Of a stretch of 5,261 bases of DNA, positions 1 through 4,347 are shown piece by piece. This DNA is from CAYYYG01 sp964476135. Lineage in GTDB: Bacteria; Patescibacteriota; Microgenomatia; UBA1406; GWC2-37-13. The notes beneath the pieces are model-generated. The model saw nothing but the letters and a program-made list of their open reading frames with translations, had not been told where the DNA came from and searched no databases. The stretch covers positions 1 to 5,261 of the forward strand of contig CAYYYG010000052.1 of NCBI GenBank assembly GCA_964476135.1, written 5' to 3'. Position 1 is the stretch's first letter, and every line of letters starts with the position of its first letter. The position numbers were made by a program, and so were the translations under genes.

Positions 1-6
1 GAAGTC

Positions 7-55
7 GACTCAGACGGTCTGGAGTTAAGTAAATTAACTTCACTCCGGCTGAGTC
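7..55. repeat. Inverted repeat / long hairpin A
   Basis: GACTCAG (7-13) pairs with CTGAGTC (49-55). After a one-sided 5-nt bulge (14-18), 19-25 pairs with 42-48 with one G-T wobble, and 27-30 pairs with 37-40 around a 6-nt loop. This totals about 18 base pairs. The 3' arm (49-55) is shared with hairpin B at 50-95, so the two cannot form at once. Function unknown. Confidence 0.6.
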
Positions 56-95
56 TTTCGTCTGCAGGACTTGCTCCTGCAAATCGAGTGACTCA
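50..95. repeat. Inverted repeat / long hairpin B, alternative to A
   Basis: TGAGTC (50-55) pairs with GACTCA (90-95). After a single mismatch, 57-60 pairs with 85-88, and then TGCAGGA (63-69) pairs perfectly with TCCTGCA (75-81) around the loop CTTGC. This totals 17 base pairs with small internal loops. The outer arm competes with hairpin A for the same bases. The inner 7-bp stem-loop at 63-81 can form in either state. Confidence 0.6.
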
Positions 96-100
96 CCATT

Positions 101-146
101 TTGCTTGCAAGCAACGCCTTTTTTTATTTCGTAAGAAATAAAAAAA
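101..146. repeat. Palindrome plus perfect AT-rich hairpin, terminator-like
   Basis: TTGCTTGCAAGCAA (101-114) is a perfect 14-bp palindrome that can fold as a 5-bp stem with a TGCA loop. Four bases later, 119-130 (seven T, then ATTTC) pairs perfectly with 135-146 (GAAAT, then seven A) around GTAA. The T-run after the palindrome resembles an intrinsic terminator on the + strand, although the 4-nt gap and weak stem make it poor. On the - strand the T-run precedes the palindrome arm, so that strand has no equivalent arrangement. Confidence 0.4.
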
Positions 147-161
147 GTGCTTAACATAGAG

Positions 162-210
162 CCCCCACCGCATAAACAACGACTTTGACTGTTTATAAAT
201 GCGGTGGGGG
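162..210. repeat. Inverted repeat with 12-bp perfect GC-rich arms
   Basis: CCCCCACCGCAT (162-173) is the exact reverse complement of ATGCGGTGGGGG (199-210). The interior adds an AAACA (174-178) and TGTTT (190-194) pairing, offset by an asymmetric 4-nt stretch, around an 11-nt apical loop. This is the most stable hairpin in the window outside the operon leader. No T-run follows on the + strand (ACACACACAT comes next) or immediately on the other strand, so it is not a standard intrinsic terminator. Confidence 0.65.
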
Positions 211-313
211 ACACACACATCCAGCTGAACGGCTTGGAGAATAACATATTCTTCAGACCGGTCGACTGGATCCTCGCTTATGCGAGAGTATTCGGTTGAC
301 CCCAACAATCATG

Positions 314-340
314 CCCCCCATTTATTTTCATCCGGGGGGG
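314..340. repeat. C6/G7 hairpin
   Basis: Six C (314-319) can pair with six of the seven G at 334-340 across a 14-15 nt AT-rich loop. It lies just upstream of the terminator-like hairpin at 349-390 and is followed by AAAACAAA. It could help terminate transcription arriving from the left, or be a degenerate repeat. Homopolymer length here is also vulnerable to sequencing error. Confidence 0.4.
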
Positions 341-348
341 AAAACAAA

Positions 349-401
349 GAGGCGGATCTCTATATGCTTTATAGCATACACATCCGCCTCATTATCTTTT
401 T
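349..401. terminator. Strong intrinsic terminator, possibly bidirectional
   Basis: GAGGCGGAT (349-357) pairs perfectly with ATCCGCCTC (382-390). Inside, TATGCT (363-368) pairs with AGCATA (373-378) around TTAT. The stem is followed on the + strand by ATTATCTTTTT (391-401), a T-rich tract. On the - strand it is followed by the complement of AAAACAAA (341-348), which also reads T-rich. It ends whatever is transcribed from the left and insulates the threonine operon. It may also stop transcripts coming from the right on the - strand. Confidence 0.75.
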
Positions 402-410
402 AAACGGTTC

Positions 411-444
411 TTGACTTGCATTTGATATTTTCTTCTATTAAAAT
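411..444 (+). promoter_or_regulatory. Putative sigma70-type promoter of the threonine operon
   Basis: Two overlapping arrangements fit. TTGACT (411-416) has TATTAA at 436-441, with a 19-nt spacer. TTGCAT (416-421) has TAAAAT at 439-444, with a 17-nt spacer. Both place the transcription start at about 447-452, directly at or a few bases before the leader ATG at 454. The position between an insulating terminator and the leader peptide supports a promoter here. Which hexamers are used cannot be settled by eye. Confidence 0.55.
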
Positions 445-453
445 CGAAAAATC

Positions 454-522
454 ATGAACGTCAGGCAAAATATCATTATTACCACCATTATTACTACCGC
501 GTCTGCGGTGGGTTGGTTGTGA
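454..522 (+). CDS. thrL: Threonine operon leader peptide (22 aa, Ile/Thr-rich)
   Basis: This short frame runs from ATG 454 to TGA 520-522 and encodes 22 residues. Residues 7-15 read IIITTIITT, so nine successive codons are Ile or Thr (five Ile and four Thr, 472-498). It lies just before a set of competing RNA helices and a terminator, upstream of threonine genes. It is therefore the functional counterpart of E. coli ThrL, whose leader is likewise a run of Thr and Ile codons, although the sequences are not obviously related. Its translation is the sensor. When charged tRNA-Thr or tRNA-Ile is scarce, the ribosome stalls in the Ile/Thr run and exposes the antiterminator segment. When both are plentiful, it reaches the TGA and covers that segment. 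The peptide itself probably has no other role. No Shine-Dalgarno sequence precedes the ATG, and the predicted transcription start is so close that the message may be nearly leaderless. I find the assignment very convincing from composition and context. Confidence 0.88.
   Translation: MNVRQNIIITTIITTASAVGWL
494..511 (+). promoter_or_regulatory. Attenuator pause/protector hairpin (1:2)
   Basis: CTACCGC (494-500) pairs with GCGGTGG (505-511), including one T-G wobble, around the loop GTCT. The 5' arm overlaps the last Ile/Thr codons of the leader peptide, so a stalled ribosome would mask it. The 3' arm is the same segment used by the antiterminator. It corresponds to the 1:2 helix of amino-acid attenuators, which pauses polymerase and sequesters segment 2. 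Confidence 0.75.
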
Positions 523-556
523 TATAAGCCTTAAAAAGCAAACCGACCCCGCCGCA
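504..556 (+). promoter_or_regulatory. Antiterminator helix (2:3)
   Basis: Positions 504-518 pair with 541-556. There are 15 base pairs, two of them T-G wobbles, with C547 bulged and a 22-nt loop. The 3' strand takes up the whole ascending arm (547-552) of the terminator, so the two helices exclude each other. The 5' strand covers leader-peptide codons just after the Ile/Thr run. A ribosome halted in that run leaves it free, while one at the TGA (520-522) covers it. It should allow transcription into the structural genes when Thr or Ile tRNA charging is low. Confidence 0.82.
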
Positions 557-569
557 AGCGGGGTTTTTT
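547..569 (+). terminator. Attenuator intrinsic terminator (3:4)
   Basis: CCCCGC (547-552) pairs perfectly with GCGGGG (558-563) around the loop CGCAA and is followed at once by six T (564-569). This is a textbook intrinsic terminator 27 nt before the first structural gene. Because the antiterminator occupies its ascending arm, it is conditional and sets read-through into the operon according to leader translation. Confidence 0.88.
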
Positions 570-596
570 AATGGTATTAATAATTGACGAATATAT

Positions 597-1484
597 ATGA
601 TCATCATGAAATTCGGTGGTGTCGCGCTTGACGGCGCCTCACGCATGCTGGCAGTTGCCGGTATTGTTGAAAATTTCAAAGGCGATAAGCCCGTAATAGT
701 CGCATCGGCTATGAAAGGTATTACAGATAAATTAGTAAACGCAGCCGTGTGCCTAGGTGAAGGCGATCGCAACGCATACCTACAAATAATAAACTCCATC
801 GAAAAATCGCATTTCGAAACTGCTATATCTCTCCCATTAAATCGAGAGGACCGTGAATTACTTTTCCGGAAACTAAAAACATTGATAAACAACCTGCGCG
901 ATTACACACTGTCGTCCGACTATCTCGACTTAAAATCCAAAGACTACATAATATCATTCGGAGAACAATTGAGTACACACCTTTTAACCGCTGCCGTACG
1001 AAGCAAAAACATTAACGCTATTGCAATAGACTCAGGTGATCTTATAGTAACCGACAACGATTACGGGAATGCAAAACCTGACATGAAAAAAACAAAATAT
1101 AAAGTAAAAAACAATCTTATACATCATATCAATTCAGGACTAATACCAGTCGTCACCGGTTTTTACGGAAAAACCTCCGACGGCCACATCGCAACGCTTG
1201 GCCGCGGCGGATCCGATTATTCTGCCTCCATACTCGCCAATGTCTGCGACGCAAAAGAAATGATTGTCTGGAAAGAAGTAAACGGCATATATACCGAAGA
1301 TCCTAAAGTAAATTTAGCGGCTCAGTTTCTCACCGAACTCACGTATGAAAAAGCTGCGACACTCGCAAAAGCCGGAGCAAAAATTCTCCATCCGGAGTCA
1401 ATGGAGCCTGTACGGGAAAAACGAATTCCGGTCAGAGTCAAAAACGTATTTAATCCGTTATTCATTGGTTCACTAATTTATTGA
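597..1484 (+). CDS. lysC: Aspartate kinase, catalytic domain only (no ACT domains)
   Basis: Aspartate kinase phosphorylates aspartate to 4-aspartyl phosphate using ATP, the first step towards threonine. The protein has 295 residues of the amino acid kinase fold. KFGG is at residues 5-8, FGEQLS at 121-126, GRGGSD (substrate/nucleotide site) at 202-207, WKEVNGIYTEDP at 225-236 and AKILHPES at 261-268. It ends right after the NVFNP..IGS segment, where family members of 400-450 residues continue into two ACT domains that bind lysine or threonine. The entire regulatory half is absent, and the gene closes cleanly with TGA one base before the next start, so this looks like real domain architecture. 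A second ATG at 606 would give a protein beginning MKFGG, as many homologues do. Neither start has a clear Shine-Dalgarno sequence, so the true start is uncertain by three codons. Controlled by the attenuator just upstream. The function is clear. Naming it lysC rather than thrA is convention for a monofunctional enzyme. Confidence 0.95.
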   Translation: MIIMKFGGVALDGASRMLAVAGIVENFKGDKPVIVASAMKGITDKLVNAAVCLGEGDRNAYLQIINSIEKSHFETAISLPLNREDRELLFRKLKTLINNLRDYTLSSDYLDLKSKDYIISFGEQLSTHLLTAAVRSKNINAIAIDSGDLIVTDNDYGNAKPDMKKTKYKVKNNLIHHINSGLIPVVTGFYGKTSDGHIATLGRGGSDYSASILANVCDAKEMIVWKEVNGIYTEDPKVNLAAQFLTELTYEKAATLAKAGAKILHPESMEPVREKRIPVRVKNVFNPLFIGSLIY

Positions 1485-1485
1485 T

Positions 1486-2538
1486 ATGAAACGACTAAAC
1501 CTTATTCACCTCGGTATCGGACAGGTCGGCGGACACCTGATGAAACTTATACTCCGGGATGCAAAGCAGCTGAAAAAAAATAACTATATAGATATCCGTT
1601 ATTACGGATTCGGCACCTCGGCCGGAAGTTATTACTACAACAATTCATTTCATAATAATTCAGGAAAAGATTTCCGGAATCAAGAGAAAATGTTGCCGGT
1701 TGAAAAAATTATCGATCTGATTCCCCGTCCATTCGCGCTAGTTGATACAACCGCTTCGGACAAGACTGTCGACCTATGGAAACTGGTACTGCGCAAAGGC
1801 GGTGCGGTCGCCTCCTCGAATAAAAAACCACTGACCGGAAAAATGAAGGACTATACCGATCTTACTGCTCACGCTTTAGATAGACTCGGTGTTGAAACAA
1901 CGGTCGGGGCGGCATTGCCTGTTATAGTATCGCTTCGAAATCTGATCGAATCGGGGGATGAAATTAAGGAAATTACCGGATGCTTCTCCGGCACTCTCGG
2001 CTTCATATGTTCGGCACTAGAGGAAGGTGTGAAATACTCAGACGCGGTTGCGGAAGCTAAAAAACTTGGTTATACCGAGCCCGACCCGCGCGATGATTTA
2101 TCCGGCATGGATGTTGCTCGTAAAGCACTTATTCTAAGCCGGATTATGGGAAAAAAACTGGAATTGGCCGATATAAAAAAAACTGTCTTTTTCGATAAAA
2201 GACTGGAAAAACTTACGGTTGATTCGTTTCTGAAAAAATCGGCAAGCTCAGACAAAAAATATTCCGAACTGATAAAAAATGCGGAAGTTAAAGGAAACAA
2301 TATTAGGTACGTCGCGAAAATTACACCATACGCAACTTCCGTCGGTCTAATTGAAGTGCCTTTCAATAGTCCGATTGGACGGCTTAAAGGACCGGAAAAT
2401 ATTGTCGTATTCAAAACTAAAAGATATAACAAATTTCCCCTTGTAATTCAGGGTCCAGGAGCCGGGGTTGAGGTAACGGCGGCTGGTGTTTTGAGCGATA
2501 TTATTTTACTAGCCAGATTATATGGCGGATCAAAATGA
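1486..2538 (+). CDS. hom: Homoserine dehydrogenase, ACT-less
   Basis: It reduces aspartate semialdehyde to homoserine with NAD(P)H, in the cytoplasm. The protein has 350 residues. A Rossmann GIGQVGG motif is at 10-16, SNKKP at 111-115, a VGAALPVI segment at 140-147, GCFSGTLGF at 165-173 and GPGAGVEVTAAG at 323-334. The family signature around 195-213 contains E198, D209 and K213, with the same spacing as the catalytic/substrate residues E208, D219 and K223 of the yeast enzyme. The length matches the compact fungal/ThrA-C-terminal type and leaves no room for a C-terminal ACT domain as in the Bacillus/Corynebacterium type. It starts one base after the aspartate kinase stop, in a different frame, with no Shine-Dalgarno sequence, so translation probably depends on termination-reinitiation. 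The adjacency matches the order of domains in the bifunctional ThrA fusion, here as two genes. Confidence 0.96.
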   Translation: MKRLNLIHLGIGQVGGHLMKLILRDAKQLKKNNYIDIRYYGFGTSAGSYYYNNSFHNNSGKDFRNQEKMLPVEKIIDLIPRPFALVDTTASDKTVDLWKLVLRKGGAVASSNKKPLTGKMKDYTDLTAHALDRLGVETTVGAALPVIVSLRNLIESGDEIKEITGCFSGTLGFICSALEEGVKYSDAVAEAKKLGYTEPDPRDDLSGMDVARKALILSRIMGKKLELADIKKTVFFDKRLEKLTVDSFLKKSASSDKKYSELIKNAEVKGNNIRYVAKITPYATSVGLIEVPFNSPIGRLKGPENIVVFKTKRYNKFPLVIQGPGAGVEVTAAGVLSDIILLARLYGGSK

Positions 2539-2635
2539 GCGAGCTGTGATTTTTTTTCAATCTACTGGCTCCCATTTTCTGGGTGAAGCGGTAAAAAATT
2601 TGCATTGAGCGAATTTATTAATTTAACTAAATACC
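2539..2635 (+). other. Only sizeable intra-operon gap (97 nt); weak possible promoter
   Basis: The gap holds eight consecutive T (2550-2557) with no convincing stem before it, and a small CCCA/TGGG hairpin (2571-2583). It also contains TTGCAT (2600-2605) with TTAACT (2623-2628) 17 nt downstream, a weak sigma70-like pair just before asd. An internal promoter would let asd be expressed independently of the attenuator, which makes sense because its product also feeds lysine and methionine synthesis. The -10 match is poor, so this is only a suggestion. Confidence 0.25.
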
Positions 2636-3715
2636 ATGAAAACAAAAAAAATACGGGTCGGAATTTTAGGAGCTACGGGTTTTGTTGGTCAACGATTTGT
2701 CAGCTTGCTCACCAACCACCCATGGTTCGAAATAACCGCACTCGCCGCTTCCCCGCAATCGGCAGGCAAAAAATATATAGACTGCGTTAAAAACCGTTGG
2801 CATATGCCGGATAAGCCGACAAAATACATATCAAAAGTTGCAGTCGACGACGTGGCTGATATTAAAAACATCAGTAAAAAATGCGATTTTGTATTTTCCG
2901 CATTAAACATGGAAAAAGAAGCGATTAAAAAACTGGAATCAGCTTATGCAGACGCGGAAATACCCGTGGTTTCAAACAACTCCGCCCACCGGTGGTCAGA
3001 TGATGTACCGATGATCATACCCGAAGTCAACCCGGATCACGTAAAACTACTCGACTACCAAAAAAAAGTTCACAGAAGGCAAAAAGGGTTTATCGTTGCC
3101 AAACCAAACTGCTCGATACAATCTTACGTTGCCGTATTACATGCCTGGAAAAAATATGGACCATACGAAGCGGTGGTAACCAGTATGCAGGCAATTTCTG
3201 GCGCCGGAAAAACATTCGCCATGTGGCCGGAGATGGTAGACAATCTTATTCCTTTTATAGGCGGCGAAGAAGAAAAATCGGAAAAGGAGCCACTTAAAAT
3301 TTGGGGAGAGTTAAAAAATGGAAAAATCAAAATATTCAGCAAAATAAAAATTACGGCTACCTGCGTACGTGTCCCCGTTTCCGATGGTCATATGGCGGCT
3401 GTAAGGATTAAGTTTCGAAAAAAAGCCACCCTTCCACAATTAATAAAAGCGGTGGAGAACTTCGACAATCCGTTAACAAAACTGAATTTGCCTTCGGCGC
3501 CATCGCCATTTCTGAAATATCTTAAAGAAGAAAACAGACCGCAAACAAAACTCGACCGCATGACCGCTTCCGGTATGGGAATAACTATCGGCCGCATTGA
3601 GCCCGACAGCATTTATGACTACAAATTCATCGCACTTTCTCACAACACTATCCGCGGAGCAGCCGGCGGGGCGATACTTGTTGCGGAGTTATTACATTCA
3701 AAAGGTTACCTATGA
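2636..3715 (+). CDS. asd: Aspartate-semialdehyde dehydrogenase, archaeal/fungal type
   Basis: It reduces 4-aspartyl phosphate to aspartate semialdehyde with NADPH, the step between the products of the two upstream genes. The protein has 359 residues. A Rossmann GATGFVGQR motif is at 12-20, SNNS at 113-116, and PNCS at 157-160 with the nucleophile Cys159. QAISGAG lies at 185-191, and RVPVSDGH at 245-252 supplies the substrate-binding Arg245 and the likely acid/base His252. The HPWFE...AASPQSAGKKY segment (28-46) and the RVPVxDGH motif are typical of the archaeal/fungal branch of the family rather than the usual proteobacterial Asd. The ATG at 2636 gives the expected short N-terminus before the first beta strand and lacks a Shine-Dalgarno sequence. 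Its stop overlaps the next start as ATGA (3712-3715), implying translational coupling. Confidence 0.96.
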   Translation: MKTKKIRVGILGATGFVGQRFVSLLTNHPWFEITALAASPQSAGKKYIDCVKNRWHMPDKPTKYISKVAVDDVADIKNISKKCDFVFSALNMEKEAIKKLESAYADAEIPVVSNNSAHRWSDDVPMIIPEVNPDHVKLLDYQKKVHRRQKGFIVAKPNCSIQSYVAVLHAWKKYGPYEAVVTSMQAISGAGKTFAMWPEMVDNLIPFIGGEEEKSEKEPLKIWGELKNGKIKIFSKIKITATCVRVPVSDGHMAAVRIKFRKKATLPQLIKAVENFDNPLTKLNLPSAPSPFLKYLKEENRPQTKLDRMTASGMGITIGRIEPDSIYDYKFIALSHNTIRGAAGGAILVAELLHSKGYL

Positions 3716-4347
3716 AGATAACACTAATTGGAATGTCGGGAGTCGGAAAATCACATGTTGCCGCTAAACTGGAAAAAAAAGGCTTTGTAAGATACAGCAC
3801 AGATGAATTTATAGAAGAAAAACTACAAGGGGAACTGCGCCAGTATGGGTATGAAGGTTTAGCAGACATTTCGCGCTGGATGGGTCAGCCATATGAGTTG
3901 CGATACTCAGAACGCAGTCGCCGCTACCTAGATCTTGAAAGAAAATCAATGGAAGAAATTATTAGAATAGCCAAATCAACCACACGAAGTGAAAATGTGG
4001 TCATAGACACTACAGGGAGTTTAATTTATCTCGATACATCAGTTTTAGCCGAACTTACCCGGATTACTACTATTATATATATGCAAACCTCACCTATGGC
4101 CGAAGCAGATATGTTTAACACCTATATCAACGATCCCAAGCCAGTTATTTGGGGTGACAGTTTTCGGATTCGTAATGACGAGTCGGAGGTCAAAGCGCTT
4201 GCGCGGTGTTATCCGACCCTTCTTGCGGCACGTAAAATAAAATATGAAAAACTAGCGAATATTATTGTTGATTACAAAAAATTCCGGGAGCTTAAGCCGG
4301 ATTCTGTTTATGATTTTATTATTAATTCGGAAAGGGAATATTTATGA
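3712..4347 (+). CDS. Shikimate-kinase-like P-loop kinase; candidate homoserine kinase
   Basis: This is a 211-residue P-loop phosphotransferase. The Walker A motif GMSGVGKS is at residues 7-14. A TDEFIEEKL segment (30-38) matches the DTDxxIE region of shikimate kinases, where an Asp contacts the acceptor hydroxyl. A strand ending IDTTGS (98-103) lies where shikimate kinases have their GGG motif. The basic ARCYPTLLAARKIKYEKLA stretch (164-182) resembles their lid/Arg-x-Pro-x-Tyr region. It is about 35 residues longer than a typical shikimate kinase, mostly around 39-75 and 140-160, and lacks the GGG, so the acceptor is probably not shikimate. It overlaps asd and the threonine synthase gene by ATGA on both sides, with AAGG (3702-3705) as a modest Shine-Dalgarno. 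The operon has every threonine enzyme but a homoserine kinase, so ATP-dependent phosphorylation of homoserine is the inferred reaction. Known homoserine kinases are GHMP-fold (ThrB) or aminoglycoside-phosphotransferase-like, so this would be a non-homologous replacement. Alternatives are a genuine shikimate kinase or another small-molecule kinase. Confidence 0.85.
   Translation: MKITLIGMSGVGKSHVAAKLEKKGFVRYSTDEFIEEKLQGELRQYGYEGLADISRWMGQPYELRYSERSRRYLDLERKSMEEIIRIAKSTTRSENVVIDTTGSLIYLDTSVLAELTRITTIIYMQTSPMAEADMFNTYINDPKPVIWGDSFRIRNDESEVKALARCYPTLLAARKIKYEKLANIIVDYKKFRELKPDSVYDFIINSEREYL

Larger units (their letters stand above)
1..345. other. Non-coding region dense in inverted repeats
   Basis: I see no convincing gene here. 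Frame 1 of the + strand is open from the window edge to a TAA at 139-141, and a 71-codon frame from a TTG start lies on the - strand at 93-308. Both run straight through near-perfect inverted repeats, and neither product has a recognisable domain. What the stretch does hold is a series of potential hairpins: 7-55, 50-95, 101-114, 119-146, 162-210, 238-252, 273-286 and 314-340. There is also a long-range complementarity between 3-24 and 251-267. I checked it by eye against tRNA, tmRNA, RNase P RNA, SRP RNA, 5S rRNA and T-box signatures and found none. It could be the 3' part of an unknown structured RNA, a degenerate MITE/REP-like element, or a cluster of terminators between genes. Confidence 0.5.

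Noticed and set aside
50..98. Possible tRNA 3' end, because a stem-loop is followed by CGAGTGACTCACCA
   Set aside because: There is no acceptor stem partner, no GTTCRA T-loop and no anticodon arm in the right place.
1..141. Frame 1 open from the left edge, possibly the C-terminus of an upstream gene
   Set aside because: It reads through hairpins A and B and the AT-rich hairpin, and its translation is low in complexity and unlike a protein C-terminus. It cannot be excluded without upstream sequence.
93..308. Open frame on the - strand (71 codons, TTG start)
   Set aside because: It spans a perfect 12-bp inverted repeat and an AT-rich perfect hairpin, uses a non-ATG start and shows no recognisable domain, so it is probably chance.
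200..512. A nine-base match, TGCGGTGGG, at 200-208 and at 504-512, suggesting a trans-acting RNA that pairs with the attenuator
   Set aside because: The complementary arm is locked in a perfect 12-bp hairpin and the upstream region is separated by a terminator. A match this short could be chance.
494..892. 132-codon frame on the - strand across the attenuator and the start of aspartate kinase
   Set aside because: It is antisense to a clear coding gene and its regulatory leader, with no domain recognisable.
2539..2560. Terminator between hom and asd, suggested by the eight-T run
   Set aside because: No adequate stem precedes the T-run, so it is unlikely to terminate on its own.
2605..2790. 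61-codon frame overlapping the start of asd
   Set aside because: It lies in a different frame from the clearly conserved asd coding sequence and has a TTG start, so it is a shadow.
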